From JARFQW01 sp963842955 (GTDB lineage: Bacteria; Pseudomonadota; Gammaproteobacteria; Steroidobacterales; XN24), in the NCBI GenBank assembly GCA_963842955.1, contig CAWJIJ010000011.1:868001-932000 (forward strand): DNA of 64,000 bases. The letters run 5' to 3'. The notes under the pieces are model-generated. The model worked only from the letters and a program-made list of their open reading frames with translations. It did not search any database and had not been told where the DNA came from. Shown in pieces: positions 49,346-58,054 of this stretch. The stretch's first letter is position 1. Every line of letters begins with the position of its first letter. The position numbers and the translations under genes are program-made.

Positions 49346-50751
49346 CCCGGCCTGCCCGCCATGCCAGCGGCGGACTGGCGCTCGAAATACAAACGGGTTT
49401 CTCTGGCCGCCACCCCCGACAGCAGCAACAGGCCGATCAGGTTGGGAAGTGCCATCAGGCCATTCATCAGGTCGGACACGAGCCAGACAAAGTCCAGGCT
49501 GTAGACCGATCCGGCAAACGCCGCGGCAATAAACGCCAGCCGGTAGGGAAGGATGGCGCGTTCCCCCAAAAGGTACTCGACGCTGCGGCCGCCATAGTAA
49601 GCCCAGCCGAGGATCGTGGAGAACGCGAACAGGCCAAGGCAGATGGCCACGACCGCGGAACCGATGCCGTTGGGCATGGCGGCGGCAAATGCCGACTGGG
49701 TCAGGGCGGCACCGTTCTCCCCACTGTCCCACACACCGGTGGCCACGATAGCGACGCCCGTGAACGTGCAGACCACAATGGTGTCAATGAAGGTCTGGGT
49801 CATGGACACCAGCGCCTGGCGGACCGGCTCCCGAGTCTGCGCGGCCGCGGCGGCAATGCCGGCGGAGCCGAGGCCCGATTCATTGGAGAAGATGCCCCGG
49901 GCCACACCGTAGCGCATGGCCTGGGCCAGGGTGGCGCCGAGGAATCCGCCGGCCGCCGCGCTGCCCGTGAAGGCGTCGTGGAAAATGGTCGCGAACGCGG
50001 CCGGAATCCGGTCCGCGAACAGAATCAGGACAATGCCCGAGGCCACGAGGTACAGGACGACCATCAACGGCACGAAAAAGCCGGTGAAGCGGCCGATCGA
50101 ACGAATGCCGCCCAGAATCACAGCACCGACCCCAAGCGCCACGACCAGTCCCGTAATCCACTCCGGAATACCGAAAGCCCCCTGCATGGCATCCGCCATG
50201 GAATTGGACTGGACCATGTTGCCGATGCCAAAGGCCGCAATTGCCGTGAACAGGGCAAACAGCCAGCCGAGTAAGGTGCCGAGCCGTTTCTGCTTCAGCC
50301 CCCGGGACAGGTAGTACATCGGTCCGCCGGCCTGTTCGCCGCGGTGATCGGTGATCCGGTACTTCACCGAAAGAAGCGCCTCGCAATACTTGGTGGCCAT
50401 GCCCACCAGGCCGGTCACCCACATCCAGAACAACGCGCCCGGGCCGCCGGCGGCAATCGCCGTGGCCACGCCCACGATGTTGCCCGTCCCGACCGTGGCC
50501 GCCAGCGCCGTCATCAGTGCCTGGAAGTGGGAGATGTCGCCATCCGCCCCCTTCTCGCTGCGAACCACCAGGGCCGTATACAGTGCGGGGCCCAGCTGGG
50601 TGAACTGCAGACCGCGCAGCCGGATCGTGAGGAACAGGCCGGTCAGCAGCAGCAGCGGGATGAGGCACCAGGGGCCCCAGACAAATCCCGCCGCCGCGTC
50701 CACGGCAGCAGTCAGTTGTTCCATCGCCCCGCCGGATTGGTCTTCAGTCAT
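49339..50751 (-). CDS. Alanine/glycine:cation symporter (AgcS family)
   Basis: 470 residues from the ATG at 50751; an ATG at 50724 is equally possible because neither has a strong ribosome site. Longer upstream frame is not credible. About 10-11 membrane helices. Family landmarks are FVWGPWCLIPLLLLTG near the start, ALAATVGTGNIVGVATAIAAGGPGALFWMW (sodium-binding region, in part), EQAGGPMYYLSRGLK and GIFSNESGLGSAGIAAAAA. It imports alanine or glycine with sodium. It is convergent with the TonB receptor gene and overlaps its last bases by seven. Confidence 0.9.
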   Translation of the reverse strand: MTEDQSGGAMEQLTAAVDAAAGFVWGPWCLIPLLLLTGLFLTIRLRGLQFTQLGPALYTALVVRSEKGADGDISHFQALMTALAATVGTGNIVGVATAIAAGGPGALFWMWVTGLVGMATKYCEALLSVKYRITDHRGEQAGGPMYYLSRGLKQKRLGTLLGWLFALFTAIAAFGIGNMVQSNSMADAMQGAFGIPEWITGLVVALGVGAVILGGIRSIGRFTGFFVPLMVVLYLVASGIVLILFADRIPAAFATIFHDAFTGSAAAGGFLGATLAQAMRYGVARGIFSNESGLGSAGIAAAAAQTREPVRQALVSMTQTFIDTIVVCTFTGVAIVATGVWDSGENGAALTQSAFAAAMPNGIGSAVVAICLGLFAFSTILGWAYYGGRSVEYLLGERAILPYRLAFIAAAFAGSVYSLDFVWLVSDLMNGLMALPNLIGLLLLSGVAARETRLYFERQSAAGMAGRPGQ

Positions 50752-50840
50752 TCTCACGCCGCCGTCGGTCCAGCGGCCGATGATAGCAATCTGCCCGGAA
50801 CGAAGCTCGCGACCTCCCTGACCTCCGTGACCTCCCGGAT

Positions 50841-51512
50841 CTAGATGAAGTCGCTGATGCCGTCCAGTGACTTGCGCTCGATGTCGGGAACCCGGGCGTC
50901 GGGGTCCGGATAGCCGGCGACGAGCAGGAGAAAGGGCCGCTCGTTTTTCGGCCGGCCGAGAATCTCGTTCAGAAACTTCATCGGGCTGGGGGTGTGAGTA
51001 AGTGTCGCCAGCCCCGCCCTGTGCAGGGCCGCGATCAGCATCCCGGTGGCGATGCCGACCGATTCGTTCGGATAGTAGTGCTTGACCTTCTTTCCGTCCG
51101 GGCCGTGGCCCCAGCGCTGCTCGAAAATCGCGATCAGCCAGGGCGCGGTTTCCAGGAATGGCTTCTGGTCGTCCGTGCCCAGGGGCGCCAGGGCATTCAG
51201 CCATTCCTCCGACGCCCGGTGCTCGTAGAAATGCCGCTCTTCCTCCTCCGCTGCCAGCCGAATACGGCGCTTGACGGCCGGGTCCCCAACCGCAACGAAA
51301 TGCCAGGGCTGCATATTGGCTCCGCTGGGCGCCGTGCCCGCCGCGCGAATCGCCTCCGCAATGATCTCTGCCGGCACGGCGCGTGCCGAGTAATCCCTGA
51401 CGGTTCGCCGGCGGGCCAGGTCGTCCGCCAACTCCCTGACCCGGCGTTTCATCTCCTCCGGCGGGTACTCCCGGTACTCGGTAAACGGCCTGAAGCTATG
51501 CGTCTGAGCCAC
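50841..51512 (-). CDS. Nitroreductase family protein
   Basis: 223 residues from a GTG at 51512 preceded by AAAGGAGG at five bases. FMN-binding nitroreductase fold: RRRTVRDYSARAVP (FMN arginine region), AAGTAPSGANMQPWHFVAVGD and NESVGIATGMLIAALHRAGL, ending LLLVAGYPDPDARVPDIERK. Related to the iodotyrosine deiodinase-like and BluB-like branch in length and start (EEMKRRVRELADDLARRRTVR). The physiological substrate is unknown. It overlaps the ycgN end by 17 bases. Confidence 0.85.
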   Translation of the reverse strand: MAQTHSFRPFTEYREYPPEEMKRRVRELADDLARRRTVRDYSARAVPAEIIAEAIRAAGTAPSGANMQPWHFVAVGDPAVKRRIRLAAEEEERHFYEHRASEEWLNALAPLGTDDQKPFLETAPWLIAIFEQRWGHGPDGKKVKHYYPNESVGIATGMLIAALHRAGLATLTHTPSPMKFLNEILGRPKNERPFLLLVAGYPDPDARVPDIERKSLDGISDFI

Positions 51513-51963
51513 GCAGACCTCCTTTGATCCAGTGGATGACGTACTCGTGAAGATGCGACGATGGCACGTGATCCTCGCTGACGACCCGCCCGCGCACCGA
51601 GATACCGGCACGATGAACCGTCTCCGGGTCACCGGATATAAGCGGATGCCACGAGGCCAGGCCCCGGCCATCGGCCAGGCGCCGGTAGGCACAGCTCTCC
51701 GGCAACCAGCCGAAGGTGCCCACCCGCTCGGGATCCAGGACCAGGCAGTCAGGCACCTTTTCCTGGCGGTTGGGGTAATCACGGCAGCGGCCGGTTTCCG
51801 TGTCCAGGAGACGGCAGGCGACGGCAGTGTAGGCCAGACGGCCGGTGTCTTCGTCTTCCAGCTTGTGGAGGCAGCATCGACCGCAGCCGTCACAGAGCCC
51901 TTCCCATTCCTCGCGGCTCATCTCGGCGAGGGTCTTGAGCTCCCAGTAGGGCGCATCAGGCAC
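51496..51963 (-). CDS. ycgN: YcgN family cysteine-cluster protein
   Basis: 155 residues from a GTG at 51963. It has the UPF0260/YcgN pattern: YWELKTLAEMSREEWEGLCD, the cysteine cluster CDGCGRCCLHKLED, CRLLDTETGRCRDYPNR, PDCLVLDP and ESCAYRRLADGRGL. The cysteines resemble CxxCxxCC metal or Fe-S binding motifs (YkgJ/FliB group). Function is unknown. It overlaps the acyltransferase by eight bases and the nitroreductase by 17, so the three form one transcript. Confidence 0.88.
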   Translation of the reverse strand: MPDAPYWELKTLAEMSREEWEGLCDGCGRCCLHKLEDEDTGRLAYTAVACRLLDTETGRCRDYPNRQEKVPDCLVLDPERVGTFGWLPESCAYRRLADGRGLASWHPLISGDPETVHRAGISVRGRVVSEDHVPSSHLHEYVIHWIKGGLRGSDA

Positions 51964-52852
51964 CGGCCTGATCGGTCAGCGCGGCATAGTCCGCGTCCTT
52001 CGTGGTCCACAGCTCATTGAGCCAGTCCTGGAACCGGGCCCGGAAAGCCGGATCGCTCTGGTAGTCGCCAGCCGCCCAGACCGGGACCTCCCGCTGCCGG
52101 ACCCGGACCGAGATCCGTTTCATTCTGCCGCAGCAGAACTGCCAGAAGTTCAGCGAATCCGGCTCGTAAGCGAGGGTGACGTCCAGCAGGCTGTCCAGCA
52201 TGCCGTCCATTGCAGACACGACGAAGGACACGCCGCCGGCGCGGGGCCGGAGAAGATGCTGGAACGGCGACTCCTGGGCGGCGTGCTTTGCTTCGGTAAA
52301 GCGCGTGCCCTCAACGAAATTCATTACCGACGTGGGGATATCGCGAAACTTCTCACAGGCGATCCGCGTCGCCTCGAGGTCCTGTCCCTTCGCCTCGGGA
52401 TGCGCCTTCAGGTACTCACGGCTGTGACGCTGCATGAACGGCATGTCCAGCGCCCACCAGGCCTGGCCGAGAAACGGTACCCAGAAAAGCTCTTTCTTTA
52501 TGAAAAACTTCAGAAACGGGACTTTCCGGCGAAACACCCATTGCAGCACCAGCACGTCTACCCAGGAGCGATGGTTGGACATCACCAGGTAATGCGAACC
52601 GTAGTCCAGACCATCGGTCCCTTCGATCTTCCATTCGAAATCCTGCGTCACCCGGAAGATAAAGGCATTGATGTCTACCCACAGCTCGGCGATCTTTGTG
52701 AGCACGCGACTGAGCCACCGGCGCAGCGGAGGTATAGGCAGAACCTTCAGCAAGGCGACCGTCAACAGGGGAATGGCGATGAGCACGACGTTGAGCACCA
52801 TCAGGCCGATGGTGATTACGCCGAGTAAGGGCCCGCGAAGAAAGGACAACAT
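51956..52852 (-). CDS. PlsC-type 1-acyl-glycerophosphate acyltransferase (YihG-like)
   Basis: 298 residues from the ATG at 52852; a far longer open frame (to 53899) runs antisense to the dehydrogenase gene and is rejected. An N-terminal membrane helix (LLGVITIGLMVLNVVLIAIP) precedes the acyltransferase motif NHRSWVD (HX4D) and FVEGTRF, the glycerol phosphate-binding motif. The wording matches E. coli YihG-like acyltransferases that add fatty acid to lysophosphatidic acid. It is divergent from the hydroxyacid dehydrogenase gene. Confidence 0.88.
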   Translation of the reverse strand: MLSFLRGPLLGVITIGLMVLNVVLIAIPLLTVALLKVLPIPPLRRWLSRVLTKIAELWVDINAFIFRVTQDFEWKIEGTDGLDYGSHYLVMSNHRSWVDVLVLQWVFRRKVPFLKFFIKKELFWVPFLGQAWWALDMPFMQRHSREYLKAHPEAKGQDLEATRIACEKFRDIPTSVMNFVEGTRFTEAKHAAQESPFQHLLRPRAGGVSFVVSAMDGMLDSLLDVTLAYEPDSLNFWQFCCGRMKRISVRVRQREVPVWAAGDYQSDPAFRARFQDWLNELWTTKDADYAALTDQAGA

Positions 52853-52921
52853 GGGCGGGAATTGTAGCCGGTTGTGGGGCGGGTGGTTTTCGGCGCTGGT
52901 TCCGGTCCGCGGCGCGAGCTC

Positions 52922-53884
52922 ATGAGCTGCCGAACGGTGTTCCCGGATTTCGCGACGGTGAGCCGGGGGGACCTGGATCTCTCCTCCCTGGAAGCCCTGC
53001 CCCTCGAGCTGGCGACCTGGCCGGTCACGCACCCCGAAGACCTGCCCGGGCGGATCGCGGACGCCCGTATCGTGATCACCAACAAACTGGTTCTCGATGC
53101 CGGCGTCCTGGAAAGCGCAAAGCAGCTGGAACTCGTGTGCCTCGCGGCCACTGGCACCAACAACGTCGATCTCGAAGTCGCCGCCCGCCGCGGCATCGGG
53201 GTCTGCAACATCGCGGCATACTGCACGGCTTCGGTGACCCAGCACGTGTTCGCGCTCCTCCTGAGCCTCACCCGGCGGCTCGAGGGATATCAGCGGCTGG
53301 TGGCGGACGGAGCATGGCGCAGCAGCCCCCAGTTCTGTCTCCTGGACTTTCCGGTACGTGAGCTGGACGGACGAACCCTCGGCATTGTCGGCCTGGGCGA
53401 GCTGGGAAGCGCGGTGGCCCGCGCCGGCGAGGCGTTCGGGATGCGCGTCAGGGTCGCCGGCCGCCCGGGCGGCGAAGACCACCGCCCGGACCGGATCCCC
53501 ATGGATGAACTCCTGGCCACTTCTGATGTGGTCAGCCTGCATTGCCCCCTCACGGCCGAGACCCGTGGCCTTATTGGTGCCAGGGAGCTGAACCTGATGG
53601 CGGATGATGCGGTGCTGATCAACACCGCCCGCGGCGCTCTCGTGGACTCGGCGGCCCTCGCCGGCGCCCTGCGGGACGGGCGCCTGGGCGGCGCCGGAAT
53701 CGACGTGTTGCCCGAGGAGCCGCCCTTCTCGGGAGACCCGTTGCTGGATCCGGATATTCCGAATCTCATTCTCACCCCCCATGTAGCATGGGCGGCAACG
53801 GAATCCCGACAGCGGGCCCTGGACGAAATCGCCTCGAACATCCGATCTTTTCTTAACGGGGGGCGACGCGGACGCGTCGACTGA
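52922..53884 (+). CDS. D-2-hydroxyacid dehydrogenase (glycerate dehydrogenase-like)
   Basis: 320 residues from the ATG at 52922. NAD-binding glycine motif in GIVGLGELGSAVARAG, catalytic arginine in INTARGALVD, glutamate in DVLPEEPPFSGDPLL and histidine in LTPHVAWAA. LVCLAATGTNNVD is the substrate-domain motif seen in hydroxypyruvate/glycerate dehydrogenases. The product is probably a hydroxypyruvate or glyoxylate reductase. It ends two bases before phrB. Confidence 0.88.
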   Translation: MSCRTVFPDFATVSRGDLDLSSLEALPLELATWPVTHPEDLPGRIADARIVITNKLVLDAGVLESAKQLELVCLAATGTNNVDLEVAARRGIGVCNIAAYCTASVTQHVFALLLSLTRRLEGYQRLVADGAWRSSPQFCLLDFPVRELDGRTLGIVGLGELGSAVARAGEAFGMRVRVAGRPGGEDHRPDRIPMDELLATSDVVSLHCPLTAETRGLIGARELNLMADDAVLINTARGALVDSAALAGALRDGRLGGAGIDVLPEEPPFSGDPLLDPDIPNLILTPHVAWAATESRQRALDEIASNIRSFLNGGRRGRVD

Positions 53885-53886
53885 GC

Positions 53887-55302
53887 ATGCAGCCAACAAT
53901 TCTCTGGTTCCGGCGCGACCTCCGCCTCACCGACAATCCCGCGCTCGCCGATGCCCTGCGGCGCGGCAGGCCCGTTATCCCGGTGTACGTTCATTCACCG
54001 GGCGACGAAGACGAATGGGCCCCGGGCGGAGCGCAGTGCTGGTGGCTGCACCAGAGCCTGCTCCAGCTCGAGGGCAGCCTGGCGGAGAAGGGCAGCCGGC
54101 TGATCATTCGCGAAGGTCCGGCGGCGGCGGTGATACCGGCCCTTGCCGCTGAGGTTGACGCAGGCGCGGTGCTCTGGAACCGCCTTTATGAACCCGCGCT
54201 GATCCAACGGGACTCGGCGCTCAAGACAACGCTGTCGGCAGAAGGTATCGAAACGGTCAGTTTCAATGCCGCTCTGCTCGCAGAACCCTGGGCGCTGGAG
54301 ACCGGCACCGGTGGGCCCTACCGGGTCTTTACGCCCTACTGGCGAACCTTCGGAAAGACCATCCGGCCGGCACCGCCCCTGCCGGCGCCGGCAACCATGC
54401 CCCCGCCGGAGCGCTGGCCGTCCGGGTTGGGCGTCGGCGACCTGGGGCTGATGCCCACCCGGAACTGGATCGAGGGCCTCGCAGATTGCTGGACGCCAGG
54501 CGAGGCCGGCGCCGTGGAGCAGCTGGTCACGTTTACGGACGGGCCCGTCGCCCGATACGGCAGCGACCGGGACGTGCCCGCGGAGCCGGGCACATCCCGG
54601 CTGTCGCCTCATCTTCACTTCGGGGAGATTTCTCCGCGCCAGGCCTGGCACGCTACGGCGCTGCGTCAGGATGAACCGGGTCTCAGGGACCAGGTGGAGC
54701 ATTTTCAACGGGAACTGGGCTGGCGGGAGTTTGCTCACCACGTCCTGTTCCATTATCCCGACACGCCGTCCGAGCCCATGGATGCGCGATTTGCACGGTT
54801 CCCGTGGCGCCGGGACTCCGGGGAACTCTTGCGGGCATGGCGGCGCGGACGCACCGGGTTCCCCATCGTGGACGCGGGCATGCGTCAGCTCTGGCAGACC
54901 GGGTGGATGCACAACCGAGTCCGGATGATCGTGGCGTCGCTCCTGGTGAAGAACCTGCGGATTCCCTGGCAGACGGGGGCCGCCTGGTTCTGGGACACGC
55001 TGGTGGACGCCGATCTTGCGAGCAACACCATGGGCTGGCAGTGGGCGGCGGGTTGCGGCGCGGACGCGGCGCCTTACTTCCGGATATTCAACCCATTGCG
55101 GCAGTCCGAACGATTCGATCCCGACGGGCGCTATGTGAAGACCTGGGTGCCGGAGCTGGCCTCACTCGAAGGCAAGGCCCTGCATGCGCCATGGCTGTCC
55201 GGGGACAACGAGCGCTGCGGCTATCCGGCACCGGTCGTGGATCTCAAAACCAGCCGGCAGGAGGCGCTGGACGCTTTTGCGGCGATCAAGTCCGGCAGCT
55301 AG
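53887..55302 (+). CDS. phrB: Deoxyribodipyrimidine photolyase (class I CPD)
   Basis: 471 residues, the same as the E. coli enzyme. N-terminal antenna domain starts ILWFRRDLRLTDNPAL; the FAD domain shows SRLSPHLHFGEISPRQAW, FQRELGWREFAHHVLFH, FPIVDAGMRQLWQTGWMHNR and MGWQWAAGCGADAAPYFRIFNP in part. The enzyme repairs UV pyrimidine dimers with blue light. Its TAG stop overlaps the opposing DoxX stop as CTAG. Confidence 0.95.
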   Translation: MQPTILWFRRDLRLTDNPALADALRRGRPVIPVYVHSPGDEDEWAPGGAQCWWLHQSLLQLEGSLAEKGSRLIIREGPAAAVIPALAAEVDAGAVLWNRLYEPALIQRDSALKTTLSAEGIETVSFNAALLAEPWALETGTGGPYRVFTPYWRTFGKTIRPAPPLPAPATMPPPERWPSGLGVGDLGLMPTRNWIEGLADCWTPGEAGAVEQLVTFTDGPVARYGSDRDVPAEPGTSRLSPHLHFGEISPRQAWHATALRQDEPGLRDQVEHFQRELGWREFAHHVLFHYPDTPSEPMDARFARFPWRRDSGELLRAWRRGRTGFPIVDAGMRQLWQTGWMHNRVRMIVASLLVKNLRIPWQTGAAWFWDTLVDADLASNTMGWQWAAGCGADAAPYFRIFNPLRQSERFDPDGRYVKTWVPELASLEGKALHAPWLSGDNERCGYPAPVVDLKTSRQEALDAFAAIKSGS

Positions 55303-55763
55303 CCTGGATGACGCCTGTTCAGGGCCGCGTCGAGGGAGAAGCGGCCCGGCCCGAATGCCATGATCACCAGAAGCAGCGCACCCCAGTAAAAGTGATCCCT
55401 CAGGCCCGCCGGGCAGGCGAACTCGAACAGCGCCGGATAGCTGAACACCGCGATCACGTTGACGAAGAAAAGCCCGAGAGCCGCTGGCCTGGAGAACAGG
55501 CCGGCAAACAGCAACAGGGGCAGAAGCAGCTCCCCCACGGTGCCCGCGACCGCCGCAAGCGCTGGCGGCAGGACCGGGACCGCGTACTCCTCCTGGAACA
55601 GGAACAGGGTGCTCTCCCAGTCCTGTATCTTCGTGAGACCTGCCTTGAAGAACTGCCAGCCCACGTACACGCGAATGGCCAGCAGAAGCAGGCTGCCCGC
55701 CCAATCGCCAAGAACTGCATCAAAACGGGTCGTTACGGCGTGCAGTTGCAGCAGAGAAGCCAT
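55299..55763 (-). CDS. DoxX family membrane protein of the bufferin operon (BufD-like)
   Basis: 154 residues with four hydrophobic segments (LLLLAIRVYVGWQFFKAGL, VAGTVGELLLPLLLFAGL, PAALGLFFVNVIAVFSYPAL, FYWGALLLVIMAFGPG). IRVYVGWQFFKAGLTKIQDW is the DoxX start. It is the last gene of the DUF2282-DUF692-DUF2063-DoxX set, matching the fourth gene of the Caulobacter bufferin operons. DoxX proteins associated with MNIO systems are thought to act at the membrane in oxidation or transport steps; the actual role is unproven. Confidence 0.85.
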   Translation of the reverse strand: MASLLQLHAVTTRFDAVLGDWAGSLLLLAIRVYVGWQFFKAGLTKIQDWESTLFLFQEEYAVPVLPPALAAVAGTVGELLLPLLLFAGLFSRPAALGLFFVNVIAVFSYPALFEFACPAGLRDHFYWGALLLVIMAFGPGRFSLDAALNRRHPG

Positions 55764-55777
55764 GAGGCGAGCTCCTT

Positions 55778-56545
55778 TCAGGGATGCGATGAGGCCGGCG
55801 TGGCCAGGGCGCCGGCGGCCAGCCAGCGGGGAAGCGCGACGGCGGGGTCGAACTCCGCTTCGGCGTCCTGAGCGGTCTCCAGGGCAGCACCCAGGGTCTC
55901 GCCGGATCCTATGGCCTCCAGACCCGCGAATTCGCCCGGCGACAGGCCCAGGACCTCCCCGCGCCAGCCGCGTCGAAACGTGAGTGCGCGGCTGTTAGCG
56001 CTGATGTCCGGGGGCCATTGCCCGCCGGGCTGATGGGCCTGCCAGATCCCGACCACGGCCCAGCGTGAATACAGGAGCGTGCAGGCGGCTGCCAGGCGAA
56101 AACGAAGAGCGCCTAACGCTTCGGCGTCCAGCGCCGCGAGGGCCGCGGCGTTCGCTACAGGGGAGTCGGTCGCATAGTGCGCCCGGTGCAGGGCCCACTC
56201 CAGGCGCGCGACATCGGGCATGTACGGATACTCCGCAACCGGCTCGAAGGTCTCCAGGAATTCCGGCAGCCGGTCGCCGAAACGGTTCAGGTCGCCCGCG
56301 GCCAGCGGCACGGCACGACCGTATTCCCGCGCCAGTCCCCTGAAGAATTCGTCACCGAGCAGCTGCAGCAGCACCGGATAGGCATTGCCCAGACCGCGTT
56401 CCCAGTTCGCCGTGAGATTGCCGCGATACAGGGAAAAGCGGCGGGCAGCCAGATCGGGCGAGCCGGCGAAAAGCCCGTCGGGAACGGCACCGGGCGTCAG
56501 GAGGGCCTCCGCGAAGCGGGACTGCAAAGTCTTTAGATCAGGCAC
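55778..56545 (-). CDS. bufC: DUF2063 protein, MNIO partner (HvfC/BufC)
   Basis: 255 residues. It begins LKTLQSRFAEALLTPG and shows FSLYRGNLTANWERGLGNAYPVLLQLLGDEFF (in part), PYMPDVARLEWALHRAHYA and LAAGALATPA, the pattern of the DUF2063 DNA-binding-like domain. In bufferin and related pathways this partner delivers the precursor peptide to the DUF692 oxidase. It overlaps the start-side neighbour bufB by eight bases, indicating a tight complex. Confidence 0.85.
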   Translation of the reverse strand: MPDLKTLQSRFAEALLTPGAVPDGLFAGSPDLAARRFSLYRGNLTANWERGLGNAYPVLLQLLGDEFFRGLAREYGRAVPLAAGDLNRFGDRLPEFLETFEPVAEYPYMPDVARLEWALHRAHYATDSPVANAAALAALDAEALGALRFRLAAACTLLYSRWAVVGIWQAHQPGGQWPPDISANSRALTFRRGWRGEVLGLSPGEFAGLEAIGSGETLGAALETAQDAEAEFDPAVALPRWLAAGALATPASSHP

Positions 56546-57407
56546 GGGCCGCTTCCCGAATCGTCGCCGCCGCCGAACGCCCGGTAGCCTGGCCTGAGAC
56601 CCGTCGCGCCGTCTGTGCCTCGTCGAGAAGTACGGATAGGGCCGGCAGGTCCGTATCCCACTCGATCAGGGTCGGTAACTCTCCGAGCCGCGCGATGCTC
56701 TCCTCGTAGAGTGCCCACACCACGTCGGCCACCGGCGCCCCGTGGTGGTCGATGACGGAGTCGTCGGTGACCAGGTGGCCGGCCAGGTGGATCTCACCGA
56801 CCGCCTCCGGGCGGATAGCAGCCAGCGCCTGGCGGGCGTCCTCCTGGTGATTGCATTCGTTCACGTAGAGGTTGTTTACATCGAGCAGGACGCCGCAGCC
56901 CGTGCGCAGTGCCAGCTCGTCCAGAAATTGCGCTTCACCCAGCGTATCGCCGGCAAAGCGCAGGTGCGTGGAGACATTCTCCAGCAGGATCGGGCCGAGG
57001 ACTTCCTGGGCCTGGTGGACACGCCGACAGACCAGGTCCAGCGCCTCAGTGGTCAGGGGCAGGGGAAGCAAATCGTTGAGATGCCGTCCGGGCACGGTGG
57101 CCCAGCAAAGGTGCTCCGAGATCAAGGCGGGCTCGAAGCGTTCCGCCACGGCACGGATCTTCTCCAGGTGACCGGCAAAGTGGGCATCGCTGGCGGACCC
57201 GATGCCCAGGCCGACGCCGTGGAGGCTCAGGGGATAGTCATTGCGAAGAGCCTCCAGGACCGCCAGGTCCCGGCCGCCGTCGCCGAAATAGTTCTCGGTA
57301 TGGACCTCGATCCAGTCCACCTCCGGTCGCTGATCGAGAAAGTCCCGGTAGTGTCCGGCGCGCAGGCCGATGCCAACGCCCTCGATTGTGGCAGCCGGTC
57401 GGTTCAT
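56538..57407 (-). CDS. bufB: DUF692 multinuclear iron-dependent oxidase (MNIO, HvfB/BufB)
   Basis: 289 residues. TIM-barrel MNIO: GIGLRAGHYRDFL, VDWIEVHTENYFGDGG, YPLSLHGVGLGIGSAS, ISEHLCWATVPG, LLENVSTHLRF, GVLLDVNNLYVNECNHQED and EIHLAGHLVTDDSVIDHHG supply the conserved His, Glu and Asp iron ligands. These enzymes modify cysteines in ribosomal peptides, in bufferins to thiooxazole-type heterocycles. A GGGAG sits six bases before the ATG. The substrate is probably the DUF2282 peptide encoded directly upstream. Confidence 0.92.
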   Translation of the reverse strand: MNRPAATIEGVGIGLRAGHYRDFLDQRPEVDWIEVHTENYFGDGGRDLAVLEALRNDYPLSLHGVGLGIGSASDAHFAGHLEKIRAVAERFEPALISEHLCWATVPGRHLNDLLPLPLTTEALDLVCRRVHQAQEVLGPILLENVSTHLRFAGDTLGEAQFLDELALRTGCGVLLDVNNLYVNECNHQEDARQALAAIRPEAVGEIHLAGHLVTDDSVIDHHGAPVADVVWALYEESIARLGELPTLIEWDTDLPALSVLLDEAQTARRVSGQATGRSAAATIREAARA

Positions 57408-57486
57408 TCAGGTCTCCCGGAAAACAAGGGAATCGCGCAACGATGCGGCTGTGAGGAGACCAAACCGCACCGCCGCGCGACCGGGG

Positions 57487-57753
57487 TTACTTCTTCGCGG
57501 CGCCCGGCTTCAAAGAACCGCCCATGTCTTCGCAAGTGCCTTTGGCGACGTACTTCCATTCGTTCGGATCGTTGTCGGTTTTGGCCTGGCCGGCACAGGA
57601 ATGCGTCCCGGTGGCGTTGGCACAGTCGTTCGCTCCGGCCTTGGCGACGCCGTAGCATTTTTCCTTGCCGTCCTGGGCGGCCATCACGTTGGTGGCGCCG
57701 AGGGCGGTGAGCCCGGTCAGGGCGGCGGCGAGAATCAGATTGCGTCTGTTCAT
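57487..57753 (-). CDS. bufA1: DUF2282 bufferin precursor peptide (BufA1-like)
   Basis: 88 residues from the ATG at 57753 with GGAG nine bases upstream; the longer frame is rejected. The signal peptide is LILAAALTGLTALGATNVMA. The mature part holds four cysteines in the DUF2282 pattern: EKCYGVAKAGANDC, THSCAGQAK and GTCEDMGGSL. In Caulobacter such exported peptides are modified by an MNIO enzyme and chelate copper. Here the modification genes bufB, bufC and a DoxX gene follow on the same strand. Confidence 0.87.
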   Translation of the reverse strand: MNRRNLILAAALTGLTALGATNVMAAQDGKEKCYGVAKAGANDCANATGTHSCAGQAKTDNDPNEWKYVAKGTCEDMGGSLKPGAAKK

Positions 57754-57783
57754 TCGGGGGATCTCCTCAGAGGTCGATGATGC

Positions 57784-57829
57784 GCATCGGCGGGCACGCC
57801 GATGCAGGGCGTGACGGCAAGATGCCGTC
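57784..57829 (-). promoter_or_regulatory. Two tandem hairpins in the bufA1 leader
   Basis: GCATCGGCG and CGCCGATGC (57784-57792, 57797-57805) form a perfect 9-base-pair stem with a four-base loop. GACGGCA and TGCCGTC (57813-57819, 57823-57829) form a 7-base-pair stem with a three-base loop. Both lie in the 301-base gap upstream of bufA1, the first 30 bases from its ATG. No T-run follows, so they are more likely leader structure than a terminator. The rest of the gap to 58054 shows only a GAAATATTTC palindrome at 57981. Confidence 0.5.
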
Positions 57830-58054
57830 GTAGGGAACTCGGAAAGATTCCGGGGCCGGCCCGGAAGGTGGACGGACGCAAGGTGTTGCGCGGCAGTCGT
57901 AGCGAGGCTGGGGTCATCGAGAAAGGCCGTGGCGCGTCCCACTGGACGCCGGTGCACTCACGAAGACCCCGGCGGACCGGGAAATATTTCAGCCGGCTGG
58001 TGCCTGGAAGGATCGGGAGCAGGAAGGCGGCGCCGGGAACAGCACGCCCCCGGG

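Noticed and set aside
50752..51204. Extension of the AgcS symporter at its N-terminus
   Set aside because: The added residues are Arg/Pro/Gly-rich shadow sequence overlapping the nitroreductase gene.
52853..53899. N-terminal extension of the PlsC acyltransferase to 647 residues
   Set aside because: It is antisense to the hydroxyacid dehydrogenase; the acyltransferase begins normally at 52852 with its membrane helix.
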